NCBI GenBank assembly: GCA_017857895.1
Contig: JAFMCG010000005.1
Location: 1-44,859 of the forward strand
Reading direction: 5' to 3'
DNA: 44,859 nt
Source: Burkholderiaceae bacterium
Lineage (GTDB): Bacteria; Pseudomonadota; Gammaproteobacteria; Burkholderiales; Burkholderiaceae_B
Each line of letters begins with the position of its first letter. The stretch's first letter is position 1. Shown here in pieces: positions 1 through 7,403 of this stretch. The notes under the pieces were generated by a model. That model was not told the DNA's origin and made no database searches. It saw only the letters and a program-made list of their open reading frames with translations. The position numbers and the translations under genes were made by a program.

Positions 1-1
1 G

Positions 2-304
2 CCTGGAGATTACTTGCCGCCCATTGCCTTCGATGTCTGGGATAAAGCGCAGCACACGCTGGGTTTCCTGGTTCTGGGCGCTTTGGGGCTATGGTCATAC
101 CCCAACAACAGTCTTCGAGTCGTGATGGGCCTGTTGATTTATGGCGCGGCCATCGAAGTGGCTCAAGCCGCCACGGGCTGGCGCTTTGGCGATTGGCAGG
201 ATTGGCTTGCCAACGCAGTGGGTGTGGCACTCGCCTATGGATTCTGCCGTACTGCCAAACTAACCACCGAATCAACCGCAAAACCAACCAACAAAGCGAG
301 TTGA
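2..304 (+). CDS. VanZ-like family membrane protein, 5' end outside window
   Basis: C-terminal part of a small membrane protein. The reading frame is open to the left edge, and the first methionine-type codon (TTG at 14) is unlikely to be the real start, so I treat the gene as 5'-truncated by the window. The visible part has the VanZ-family pattern: a DK..H element (DKAQHTLGF), two hydrophobic helices, a Y/E/Q segment (IYGAAIEVAQ) and an R..D..D..AN..G ending (WRFGDWQDWLANAVG), followed by a polar Thr/Lys-rich tail. VanZ-like proteins are widespread inner-membrane proteins, most without a known role; the name comes from a teicoplanin resistance gene, and resistance should not be inferred here. 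Family assignment is fairly safe, function is not. Confidence 0.7.
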   Translation, partial: PGDYLPPIAFDVWDKAQHTLGFLVLGALGLWSYPNNSLRVVMGLLIYGAAIEVAQAATGWRFGDWQDWLANAVGVALAYGFCRTAKLTTESTAKPTNKAS

Positions 305-606
305 ATCGACAGCGGCTGGCAATAAAGGCAAGTAACGTGGACTCAAGGTAGTCGTATAAAGATTAATTTTAGGTCGCCAAAAGACAAATTTTTCTCTGTC
401 TAATTGCAAGTTTATGTCCGTCCAATTGCAAGTTTTGATTCTTTAATCCAGGCATTAGATGCCGTCACTGAGGAAAAAACAGGTTACAGCCAAATCAATC
501 ACCGGCTGCGGAAATCTTGTGACCGATTGGGGAAAAGTGGTGTTTTCACAGAGAGAAAGCCAATAAATCAATTGTTGTATTGAGCGCCGTTTTGTAAGCT
601 TGTCCC
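305..606. other. Intergenic segment with a decayed coding remnant and a 12-bp direct repeat
   Basis: No complete gene is seen. The sequence AATTGCAAGTTT occurs twice, at 402-413 and 424-435, a 22-base period. From 404 to 583 one plus-strand frame stays open for about 59 codons and reads like protein (ALDAVTEEKTGYSQINHRL), but it has no good start codon or ribosome binding site and a stop lies just before it at 401-403. It may be the tail of a lost gene or of an insertion sequence; repeated short motifs of this sort are typical of IS ends, but no transposase motif is recognisable. No terminator or promoter stands out. Confidence 0.4.
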
Positions 607-1593
607 ATGAAAATAGTCATGATCGGAGAGGCGGCAAAAAGCCGCGATATTTTGCTAGCACAGTTGCCTAGCGATATCGAAGTAATTGGACTGCCACGAG
701 AGGTAGCCGTGAGCGCTGAACACGACCATATGATCTGCCCTGACGATGTGTTGATCTCATTGCGCTTTGCCAGACGCGAGTCCGCACCGCCTAAATTTCG
801 GTTGTTGCATTTGCCAGGGGCTGGGCTTGATGGTGTTGATTTTGACTCATTACCGACCGGTGCATTGGTTTGCAATGTTTTTGAGCATGAAATCCCTATG
901 GCTGAGTACGTGATGGCGGCCATGCTTAATCATGAGCTCGGTTATGCGGCGCTTTGTCGCGATTTCAGTAACGAACGCTGGCCAGATTTGTATCGAGCGC
1001 GAGTACCCCATGGTGAGCTCAGTGGTAAAACGCTGGGCATCGTTGGTTTTGGGCGGATAGGTCGCGAGTTGGCGACACGGGCCAAAGCGTTTGGCATGAC
1101 CGTCATCGTGGCGAACCGCTCGGCTATCCGTCTAGCGCCCATGGGTCAGCCTTTGGTTGACCAAGCGCTACCGTTAACGGCTTTGGATCAACTACTCACC
1201 GCCTCAGACTTTGTGGTGCTTGCTTGCCCGTTGACAGACACAACACGCGGCCTGATTGATGCGGCTGCGCTATACAAAATGCACCGAAGTGCAGTGATCA
1301 TCAACGTCTCACGCGCTCAGATCATCGATCAGGACGCACTTTACGACGCTCTCAGTCACAATCGCTTGGGTGCTGCAGTGCTTGACGTCTGGTGGCAGTA
1401 TCCGATGTCAAACGACGACCGACCCGCGCCATCAAGCTTGCCGTTTGATCAACTGCCCAATGTATATGGCACGGCGCACGCCTCAGCATGGACCAAACAA
1501 TTGCCCGAACGGCGCTATCGCGTGATTGCGCAGAATATCCGAGCCCTGATGGCAGGCTTACCCCTGACAAATCTCGTGACAACAACCCATTAA
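607..1593 (+). CDS. D-isomer-specific 2-hydroxyacid dehydrogenase
   Basis: Predicted cytoplasmic NAD(P)H-dependent reductase/dehydrogenase of 2-hydroxy or 2-oxo acids, 328 aa, the usual length. A Rossmann dinucleotide-binding motif GFGRIG sits at residues 147-152. The substrate-binding Arg is R236 in NVSRAQ and the catalytic His is H291 (AHASAW). The Glu that normally pairs with this His, in a DV..xEP motif, is replaced: the sequence is DVWWQYP (260-266), with Tyr where Glu is expected. Such variants exist in the family, so it may still be active with altered chemistry. The next gene, an enolase-superfamily dehydratase, starts 16 bases downstream, so a shared sugar-acid or hydroxyacid pathway is likely. 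Substrate cannot be told. No strong ribosome binding site precedes the ATG. Confidence 0.85.
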   Translation: MKIVMIGEAAKSRDILLAQLPSDIEVIGLPREVAVSAEHDHMICPDDVLISLRFARRESAPPKFRLLHLPGAGLDGVDFDSLPTGALVCNVFEHEIPMAEYVMAAMLNHELGYAALCRDFSNERWPDLYRARVPHGELSGKTLGIVGFGRIGRELATRAKAFGMTVIVANRSAIRLAPMGQPLVDQALPLTALDQLLTASDFVVLACPLTDTTRGLIDAAALYKMHRSAVIINVSRAQIIDQDALYDALSHNRLGAAVLDVWWQYPMSNDDRPAPSSLPFDQLPNVYGTAHASAWTKQLPERRYRVIAQNIRALMAGLPLTNLVTTTH

Positions 1594-1609
1594 CCAAAGT
1601 TTTAAAAAC

Positions 1610-2827
1610 ATGAATCTAGAAGCCAACAACGCCATGCGCGGCAACGACACACCGATTCGCATCACGGATATTCAGACGCTGGTGGTCAATGCCGAGATGC
1701 GCAATTGGATCTTCGTCAAAGTTTTAACCAATCAGCCCGGGCTCTATGGCTGGGGTGAAGCCAGTCTTAACTGGAAAACCCGTGCTGTCACCGGCACCAT
1801 CGAAGACCTTAAAACGCTGCTCATTGGGCGCGATCCACGCGACATTGAGCAGTGTTTAAGAGCAATGAACAAATTCAGTTACTACCGGCTGGGCATCATC
1901 GGTGCCACTGCCATCAGCGGTATTGAGCACGCCCTTTGGGATATTTTTGGTAAAAGCTTGGATGTCCCGGTTTGGCGCTTGCTTGGTGGGCAAGTCCGCG
2001 ACAAAATCAGGCTCTACACCCATTTGGGGCTGGGCAAAATGACGGCCGTCTACGACACCTTTGACCACGGCGCTTTGCGTGATCAGGCCTTGTCAGTCGT
2101 TGAGGCGGGCTACGACGCCCTTAAGGTCGTCTTCATACCCTACGGCAATCACTTGTCCAGTATTCCGGATCGCAAGCACGTCGGCCGTTTGATGGAAACA
2201 CTGCGCACAGCCGTCGGTGATAGTGTCGACATCATGATTGATTTTCATGGTCGGCCGGCATCAATTGCTGCAGCCCTGGGCTACATTGAAGCGCTCGCGC
2301 CCTACGGGCCAATGTTTTGTGAAGAACCGGTGCAACCCGGTGACACCGCAGCCTTAATTGAGGTGGCCAGACGCGCGCCCTGCCCGATCGCCTCAGGCGA
2401 ACGCTTGGTTGGCTTGAAAGAGTTTATCCCCGTACTTTCAGGCAAAGCCGTACACATCATTCAACCTGACTTAAACCACACCGGTGGTTTGTTAGAAGGC
2501 AAGCGAATTGCCGCATTGGCTGATGCCGAGTTGATTGGCGTGGCCCCTCACAACCCCAACGGGCCTTTGGCCGGTGTGGCCGCCCTGCACTTTGCGGTAT
2601 CAACCCCTAACTTTGTGATCCAAGAAGAAATGACCGGTGCCGTGCCTTGGTACGCCGAGGTTGTCGATAGCCCCGTTAAGCGTACAGGCAGTTACTGGGA
2701 AGTCCCACAGCGTGCTGGGCTCGGCGTTGAAATCAATGAAGCCGCCGCCGCCAAACACCCCTTTAAGCCTGAGGTGCAACATGCCATGTCGGCCATGTTG
2801 TCTGACGGCACCATTGTTGATTGGTAA
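1610..2827 (+). CDS. Mandelate racemase/muconate lactonizing enzyme family dehydratase (galactonate dehydratase-like)
   Basis: Enolase-superfamily enzyme, 405 aa, with an N-terminal capping domain and a C-terminal TIM barrel. Candidate Mg2+ ligands are D211 (in IDFHGR), E238 or E239 (FCEEP) and E264 (ASGER); the acid/base histidines are H213, two residues after the first ligand, and H314 (APHNPNGP). The D-x-H pairing and the HNPNGP loop are features of the D-galactonate/D-mannonate dehydratase side of the superfamily, which turns an aldonic acid into a 2-keto-3-deoxy acid. The close spacing to the upstream 2-hydroxyacid dehydrogenase suggests co-transcription and a shared pathway. Exact substrate is unknown; DgoD-like is the nearest guess, so no symbol is given. 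The start used gives a short polar N-terminal extension before the conserved IRITDIQ strand. Confidence 0.82.
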   Translation: MNLEANNAMRGNDTPIRITDIQTLVVNAEMRNWIFVKVLTNQPGLYGWGEASLNWKTRAVTGTIEDLKTLLIGRDPRDIEQCLRAMNKFSYYRLGIIGATAISGIEHALWDIFGKSLDVPVWRLLGGQVRDKIRLYTHLGLGKMTAVYDTFDHGALRDQALSVVEAGYDALKVVFIPYGNHLSSIPDRKHVGRLMETLRTAVGDSVDIMIDFHGRPASIAAALGYIEALAPYGPMFCEEPVQPGDTAALIEVARRAPCPIASGERLVGLKEFIPVLSGKAVHIIQPDLNHTGGLLEGKRIAALADAELIGVAPHNPNGPLAGVAALHFAVSTPNFVIQEEMTGAVPWYAEVVDSPVKRTGSYWEVPQRAGLGVEINEAAAAKHPFKPEVQHAMSAMLSDGTIVDW

Positions 2828-2962
2828 GCAAAAGGGAAACCGAAATCGCTGGTTTTAAGACCAACTTCGATTGTGATGTTTTGATTCGGGTTTACACCTG
2901 TTGTTTGAAATTCATTCAACCACGAATTTCAGATAGCATGATCAGGTCAAAAGGAGACAACA

Positions 2963-3763
2963 ATGCAAGCCAATCAAAAATCACTCAGCAAATTAGTCGT
3001 TTTTATCAGTGCCGTTTTTATTAGTTCTTTAGCGTGGGCGCTAGAACCAACCGTAAAAACCCCCCAAGTTGACACACCCAAGCGTGTTCTTTTGGTCGGC
3101 AATAGCTACTTGTATTACGGTGATAGTCTGCACAACATGCTTAGACGTATGGTTGCCGCTGATAACGCTGCCATTTCAAAGTCCTTGCAATACAAATCGG
3201 CCACCATTGGCGGTGCCAGTCTTGACCACCACAACATGGACTGGCTAACGACACCCGGTCAAATCGGTGTGAAAGAGCCTTTTGAACTTGTTATTTTGCA
3301 GGGCCATAGCGCTGCGGCTATCAATCCCAAACACGGAGAGGTCCATATCGAAGCGGCTAAAAAAGCATCAGCATTGATTGCCGAGCGAGGCGGGAAAGTG
3401 GCACTTTACATGCCGCACTCGTATGTGGCTCCTCACAAATTGGCTGATCCTGCAAACGTACAGAAAAATCGTGATTTTTATGTCGCACTCGGAAACGATC
3501 TGAATGTGCTTGTCATTCCTGTTGGCCTAGCGTTTGCAGAAGCCTATAAGAGAAACCCAGAATTAAAGCTTCATAAGTCTTATGATGGCAGTCACCCGTC
3601 AAGAGCAGGTACTTACTTGGCAGCTGCCACGACATACGCCTCTCTTTACAACCGAACACCTGTCGGCAACACCTTCGATGCCTTTGACGAAGTTGACCCA
3701 GAAACCAGGTTGATGCTGCAGCAGGTCGCGTGGGACACCGTCGCTCAGTTTTATGGCCGTTGA
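2963..3763 (+). CDS. Secreted SGNH/GDSL-type hydrolase
   Basis: 266 aa with a clear Sec signal peptide (about residues 1-26, ending SSLAWA), so periplasmic or exported. After it comes an SGNH block I motif, LLVGNSYLYYGDSL, with the likely nucleophile Ser in GNS; the C-terminal DGSHPS supplies the Asp-x-x-His pair, and the Q-G-H segment of VILQGHSAA could form part of the oxyanion site. SGNH enzymes hydrolyse esters of lipids, sugars or peptidoglycan; the substrate here is unknown. The start is well set by AAGGAGA at 2951-2957 before ATG 2963. The 135-base gap upstream suggests its own promoter, and a strong hairpin terminator follows at 3840-3886, so it may be transcribed alone. Confidence 0.82.
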   Translation: MQANQKSLSKLVVFISAVFISSLAWALEPTVKTPQVDTPKRVLLVGNSYLYYGDSLHNMLRRMVAADNAAISKSLQYKSATIGGASLDHHNMDWLTTPGQIGVKEPFELVILQGHSAAAINPKHGEVHIEAAKKASALIAERGGKVALYMPHSYVAPHKLADPANVQKNRDFYVALGNDLNVLVIPVGLAFAEAYKRNPELKLHKSYDGSHPSRAGTYLAAATTYASLYNRTPVGNTFDAFDEVDPETRLMLQQVAWDTVAQFYGR

Positions 3764-3839
3764 TCATTTATAGCCAAAACATGCTTTAGATCGATTTACC
3801 CAAGTCTTCGACGCCCGCCACTCGGCATCGTCACACAAA

Positions 3840-3886
3840 CGTCAGTGGCAATTGAGTTTTGCCACTGACGCCTGCCTGTTTTTTCC
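3840..3886 (+). terminator. Rho-independent terminator after SGNH hydrolase gene
   Basis: Perfect 12-bp inverted repeat CGTCAGTGGCAA (3840-3851) and TTGCCACTGACG (3859-3870) with a 7-base loop, followed after a short C-rich stretch by a run of six Ts near 3879-3884. It lies 76 bases beyond the stop codon of the hydrolase gene. Confidence 0.8.
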
Positions 3887-4554
3887 TTGATCGCTCTTAA
3901 CAAACGAAATGACATTTAAGACGGCTGATCCTTGAAAAGGCAGATGGCTGGCACGATCTGTCGCTCAAACGAAGAGAGCATCAAAAAAACGTTCAATAAA
4001 CCGGCCAAACTACCGGCCAAAAAATCTATATTCGGGTTCAACTTATAGCTCTAACCAATTGTATTAAAAAATTAAATAAGATAAATTAGTGCGCATTTAA
4101 GCGGCCAAAAATTCGGACAAACATGGTGAAAGATGAAGGTGAAAATGTTGGTCAACACTGGTCGATTTAAACCCCTGACGTTCACAAGCGTCTGTATGAA
4201 CTTTGAAGCACCAACCTGGACGGCTTTGCCGTCTGCGCTCTTGACCCCTCCCTCAAGGGTTATGTTTGCCGCGCAACTGATCAAGTTACAATAAAAATCA
4301 TATTTATCAATGCATTAAATAAATCATTAAATGTGATTTATAAATAAGCCAAATGATGAATGACGCCGTGTCTTTATCGGCAACAACACGAAATGACTGT
4401 TCTCGTTGCTCTAGATTTCCCAACCAGTGTTCACCGTCATGTGCTGAAACGCAAACTTACCACGTTGACTGCGTTCGTCGCCAAGCCCCTAATACTTCTT
4501 TTGGCTCAGCAAGTACGGGTTGATTAACACTAAGCCAATAACCCATCCCAAAAC
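3887..4554. other. Long AT-rich non-coding stretch of decayed DNA upstream of hipBA
   Basis: About 670 bases with no gene I can support. Base composition is richer in A and T than the neighbours, especially 4060-4090 and 4290-4350. Short motifs recur: CGGCCAAA appears near 4002 and CGGCCAAAAA near 4013 and again near 4102. A small GACGGC/GCCGTC hairpin lies near 4218-4232. Pieces of open frame on the minus strand (about 4072-4284 and 4357-4455) read like degraded protein but have no recognised domain, start or ribosome binding site. The picture fits eroded mobile-element or foreign DNA next to the toxin-antitoxin locus. Confidence 0.45.
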
Positions 4555-4668
4555 ATCCCGATCGGGATTTATTAGGCATTTGATGATCCATATATGGATA
4601 AATAATCCCGATAGGGATGAATGTTATTAAAAATACACACAAAGCACTATAATCATCCCGTAAAGGAT
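4555..4668 (+). promoter_or_regulatory. Operator array of hipBA (four ATCC-N6-GGAT palindromes)
   Basis: Four inverted repeats share the pattern ATCC-N6-GGAT: 4555-4568 (ATCCCGATCGGGAT), 4586-4599 (ATCCATATATGGAT), 4605-4618 (ATCCCGATAGGGAT) and 4655-4668 (ATCCCGTAAAGGAT). HipB of E. coli represses its own operon through TATCC-N8-GGATA sites, so half-sites agree but the spacer here is two bases shorter. The last site lies between the -10 box and the hipB start, and the third lies just upstream of the -35 position, the arrangement expected for autorepression by HipB or the HipAB complex. Confidence 0.78.
4624..4653 (+). promoter_or_regulatory. Predicted hipBA promoter
   Basis: A perfect -10 hexamer TATAAT at 4648-4653 is preceded by a weak -35 candidate TTATTA at 4624-4629 (18-base spacer). 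Transcription would begin near 4660, inside the fourth operator, so repressor binding there should block it. The -10 call is firm as a sequence match; the -35 is a guess. Confidence 0.6.
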
Positions 4669-4684
4669 GAATTGGATCATTACG

Positions 4685-4912
4685 ATGGACGCTACCGAGA
4701 TCGGTTTTTTGATACGACAAGAACGCAAAAAGCAGAAACTGACGCAAGAACAACTGGCCGCACTGGCCGGCGTTGGCGTTCGCTTCATCCGTGAAGTTGA
4801 GCATGGCAAACTGACCTGTCAATTGGCGTTGGTTTTACAGGTCATGCAAACGCTCGGACTAAAACTGGGCATCAAAACCCCAGATGACCGATTGCAGGAG
4901 CGATCCCCATGA
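4685..4912 (+). CDS. hipB: HipB-like antitoxin, XRE-family DNA-binding protein
   Basis: Small helix-turn-helix protein, 75 aa from the ATG at 4685. The HTH reads IRQERKKQKLTQEQLAALAG then VGVRFIREVEHGK, a classic HipB/XRE pattern, with a short strand-forming tail (LGLKLGI). It should neutralise HipA and repress the operon through the four upstream palindromes. An in-frame ATG at 4667 would add six residues (MNWIIT) but lies inside the last operator and only a few bases after the predicted transcription start; the family normally begins at the IG..IR segment, and GGA at 4674-4676 gives a weak binding site for 4685. The gene overlaps hipA by four bases (ATGA), indicating translational coupling. 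Confidence 0.88.
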   Translation: MDATEIGFLIRQERKKQKLTQEQLAALAGVGVRFIREVEHGKLTCQLALVLQVMQTLGLKLGIKTPDDRLQERSP

Positions 4913-6180
4913 GCCGAACACTCGACGTGTATTTTGGAGAGGTGAAGGCTGGTGAGCTTGTGCAAGATGCTGGCGGATCACTTGGCTTTGCTTATGCTTC
5001 AGAATACTTGGCCACCAACAATGCGCGCGCCATCTCGGTCTCTATGCCGCTGCGCGAAGAGCCTTACGCGAATCGGATCGCACAAGCCTACTTCTCTGGG
5101 CTTTTGCCCGATGAAAACTCGCGTCAGCGTTTGGCTAGTTTGCTTGGCATATCTGAATCCAATACATTTCGATTGCTAGAGATTATCGGTGGCGAATGCG
5201 CCGGCGCGCTGACCCTGATGCCAGCGGGCAAACCCATGCCTAATGAGCTCGATTACCCGCCGCAGCCCCTTTCAGAGAAACGCCTTGCTGAAATTCTCGA
5301 CACATTACGCTCACACCCTTTGCTGGCAGGAAACCTGGGCGTCAGGCTTTCTTTAGCGGGTGCTCAGAATAAGGTCGGCGTCTGCATGATAGACGGCGAA
5401 GTTGCACTTGCCATGGGTGGACACACCACCACACACATCCTCAAACCACACATAGAGGGCCTAAACGGCACCGTCGAAAACGAAATTTTTTGTATGCGCC
5501 TGGCAAAAAAAATCGGTTTTTTTGCACCTGAGGTCAGTATTCGCAGGGTTGGCAAAGTGGCCTACTACCTGATCGAACGCTATGACAGGACGACGGATTT
5601 AAAAAATTCAACGGGCTTGATCAAACGCTTACACCAAGAGGATTTCTGTCAAGCACTTGGCATTGCCCCTCAGTTCAAGTACGAAGACGAGGGTGGGCCC
5701 GGTGTGACCCAATCGCTGCAATTAATCGGCAGACACACTCGTGCGCCTGCCGCAGACAGCCTCACATTTCTGAGAATGCTGATATTTCATTTTCTGATCG
5801 GCAACGCCGATGCCCATGGCAAAAACTACTCGCTGCTTTATCGCGGTGAAACACCTGACTTGGCACCGGTTTACGATGCAATCTGCACAGCTGCCTACCC
5901 TTCAATGGCCAAGCAACTCGCCATGCAAATCGGGGGGCTTGGTCTACCCGATACCATTCAATTCAAGCACTGGTTAACCTTGGTACCAGACACAGAGCCC
6001 GCTCGCCGATTGGTCACTCAAGAAATGCAAAAAATGGCCACTAGCGCGCTCGAAGCCAGCCCGCGACTCGCTCGTGAGCTACGCGACGAAGGCATTGACC
6101 ATCCCATCATCACTAAAATTCAAAAAATCATCAAAAAGCGTGCTGAACACATCATGCGCTCGATTGAAATGCCACATTGA
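4909..6180 (+). CDS. hipA: HipA-type serine/threonine kinase toxin
   Basis: Full-length HipA, 423 aa (E. coli HipA is 440). The N-terminal subdomain (about 1-105) is followed by the kinase-like core. Expected residues are all present: LSLAGAQNK with Ser148 (autophosphorylation and gating loop), Lys179 in HILKP for ATP, GNADAHGKN with catalytic Asp301 and Asn306, and Asp323 in APVYDAI for metal. In the known system HipA phosphorylates glutamyl-tRNA synthetase, halting translation and raising (p)ppGpp, which promotes persistence; that target is inferred here. Because nothing is missing, the toxin is probably functional. It is translationally coupled to hipB. An IS30 transposase fragment begins just beyond its stop, supporting acquisition by transfer. 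Confidence 0.9.
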   Translation: MSRTLDVYFGEVKAGELVQDAGGSLGFAYASEYLATNNARAISVSMPLREEPYANRIAQAYFSGLLPDENSRQRLASLLGISESNTFRLLEIIGGECAGALTLMPAGKPMPNELDYPPQPLSEKRLAEILDTLRSHPLLAGNLGVRLSLAGAQNKVGVCMIDGEVALAMGGHTTTHILKPHIEGLNGTVENEIFCMRLAKKIGFFAPEVSIRRVGKVAYYLIERYDRTTDLKNSTGLIKRLHQEDFCQALGIAPQFKYEDEGGPGVTQSLQLIGRHTRAPAADSLTFLRMLIFHFLIGNADAHGKNYSLLYRGETPDLAPVYDAICTAAYPSMAKQLAMQIGGLGLPDTIQFKHWLTLVPDTEPARRLVTQEMQKMATSALEASPRLARELRDEGIDHPIITKIQKIIKKRAEHIMRSIEMPH

Positions 6181-6187
6181 AAACTGA

Positions 6188-6430
6188 ACACCCGATAGAC
6201 GCCGTTGGCAGCGGGGAATCAATGAAAACACCAACGGATTGCTACGACAGTATTTACCCAAAGGAATCGACCTATCAGTATTCAGTCAGGATGAGTTAGA
6301 TTCAGTCGCTTGGGCGTTAAACTCAAGGCCTAGAAAAAGCCTCGGATTCAAATGCCCTGCTGAACTCTTTTTACCTGATACATTTAATGCCGACGAATAT
6401 TACCGCCGGCTTGTTGCACTTCACATTTGA
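6188..6430 (+). pseudogene. IS30-family transposase, C-terminal fragment
   Basis: A frame open from 6188 to 6430 gives only the last part of an IS30-type transposase. The conserved block [20 protein letters not shown] is complete from about 6206, including the NEN segment that carries the last acidic residue of the DDE site, then [20 protein letters not shown] and the family ending GFKCPAELF. Everything upstream (HTH and the first two catalytic Asp) is missing, the frame being stopped at 6185-6187 directly after hipA. It cannot be active. It marks a former insertion whose left part was lost, by deletion or recombination, at the hipA boundary. Confidence 0.88.
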
Positions 6431-6460
6431 AACCGCCAGGTATAAAAATGGCGGTTTCAA
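6427..6460. repeat. 12-bp inverted repeat overlapping the stop of the IS30 remnant
   Basis: TTGAAACCGCCA (6427-6438) and TGGCGGTTTCAA (6449-6460) form a perfect 12-bp stem with a 10-base loop. The stop codon of the transposase remnant (6428-6430) lies in the left arm. There is no T-run on either side, so it is a poor intrinsic terminator; it could be a relic of the IS end or act as an mRNA 3' stem for hipBA. Confidence 0.55.
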
Positions 6461-6522
6461 GTTAAACCGGAAATCAGGTCCAGAACATCGGATGAAGTCA
6501 GTACTGACCGATTAGGAGTTTG

Positions 6523-7272
6523 TCAGCCGCGACCCAAAAACGGCATGTTGGTGGCCATGATGGTTATGAATTGCACATTGGTTTCAAGGGGGAAGTTGAC
6601 GATTTGAATCACAGCGTCTGCCACGTGATTAACATCCATACGGGGCTCGATTCGGGTCGAACCGTCAGGTTGCAAAACACCTTTGGCCATGCGATCCGTC
6701 ATTTCAGTGGCGGCATTACCAATGTCGATCTGGGTGCAAGCAATTCGATAAGCACGTGTGTCTAGCGCAATCGATTGGGTCAGGCCGGTAACGGCGTGTT
6801 TGGTGGCGGTATACGCGATCGAAAACGGACGCGGTGCGTGCGCAGAAATAGAACCGTTGTTGATAATTCGCCCACCTTGTGGGTTTTGTTTTTTCATGAG
6901 CGCAATCGCCGCGCGGGCACAAAAAAACATCCCGTTAAGATTAACATTCACAACATCGAGCCAAGTTTCGATGGGCAACTCTTCAATGGGCACCGCTGGC
7001 GCGCCACGTCCTGCGTTATTAAACAAGACATCCAAGCGTCCAAACCGGCTTTCAACTTGATCAAATAGGGATTGAACCGCATGGTGGTCTGTGACATCGG
7101 CCACCATGGCGTGCAAGCGCGTTGATTCACCCAACGCAGCGGTTGCTTTGAGGGCGTCTTCGCGCCGACCGACCAGCACCACGTCATAACCATCTTTGGC
7201 CAATGCCAGTGCAACAGCCCGTCCAATACCTGATCCAGCGCCGGTCACCAGTGCAACTTTTTGTGTGTTCAT
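6523..7272 (-). CDS. Short-chain dehydrogenase/reductase (classical SDR)
   Basis: Cytoplasmic NAD(P)-dependent oxidoreductase, 249 aa, a typical classical SDR. The cofactor motif TGAGSGIG is at residues 10-17, NNAG at 85-88, and the catalytic set is Ser141, Tyr154 and Lys158 (YTATK). GRRED after the second strand, with Arg at the cofactor-binding position, hints at NADP(H). The start is supported by AAGGAGC about six bases before the ATG. It is transcribed away from gmk, and its other neighbour is the IS30 remnant, so no pathway can be read from context. The substrate is unknown. Confidence 0.85.
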   Translation of the reverse strand: MNTQKVALVTGAGSGIGRAVALALAKDGYDVVLVGRREDALKATAALGESTRLHAMVADVTDHHAVQSLFDQVESRFGRLDVLFNNAGRGAPAVPIEELPIETWLDVVNVNLNGMFFCARAAIALMKKQNPQGGRIINNGSISAHAPRPFSIAYTATKHAVTGLTQSIALDTRAYRIACTQIDIGNAATEMTDRMAKGVLQPDGSTRIEPRMDVNHVADAVIQIVNFPLETNVQFITIMATNMPFLGRG

Positions 7273-7403
7273 CCAATGCTCCTTGTGGTTTTTTTATGGA
7301 CACCGATTCCGAATTTCATGAAACTGCCTAGCACAGCCCATCGACTCATCTGCTATGCTTTCGAAGCATTGTATGCATTTAGCCCACCCTTGTGCCTTGT
7401 CTT

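Noticed and set aside
546-923. Minus-strand open frame of 125 codons antisense to the 2-hydroxyacid dehydrogenase
   Set aside because: Lies opposite a clear enzyme gene, has low-complexity Ser/Ala/Thr content and no family features; a shadow of the real gene.
4072-4284. Minus-strand frame of 70 codons in the AT-rich region
   Set aside because: No recognised domain and no ribosome binding site. It may be part of a decayed element, so it is described under the non-coding stretch instead of being called a gene.
4555-4668. Short repeats before hipB as a miniature CRISPR array
   Set aside because: They are 14-base palindromes with unequal spacing and a promoter among them; they fit HipB operators.
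4457-4822. Minus-strand frame antisense to the hipB promoter and gene
   Set aside because: Overlaps the operators and the antitoxin HTH; composition and content give no sign of a real protein.
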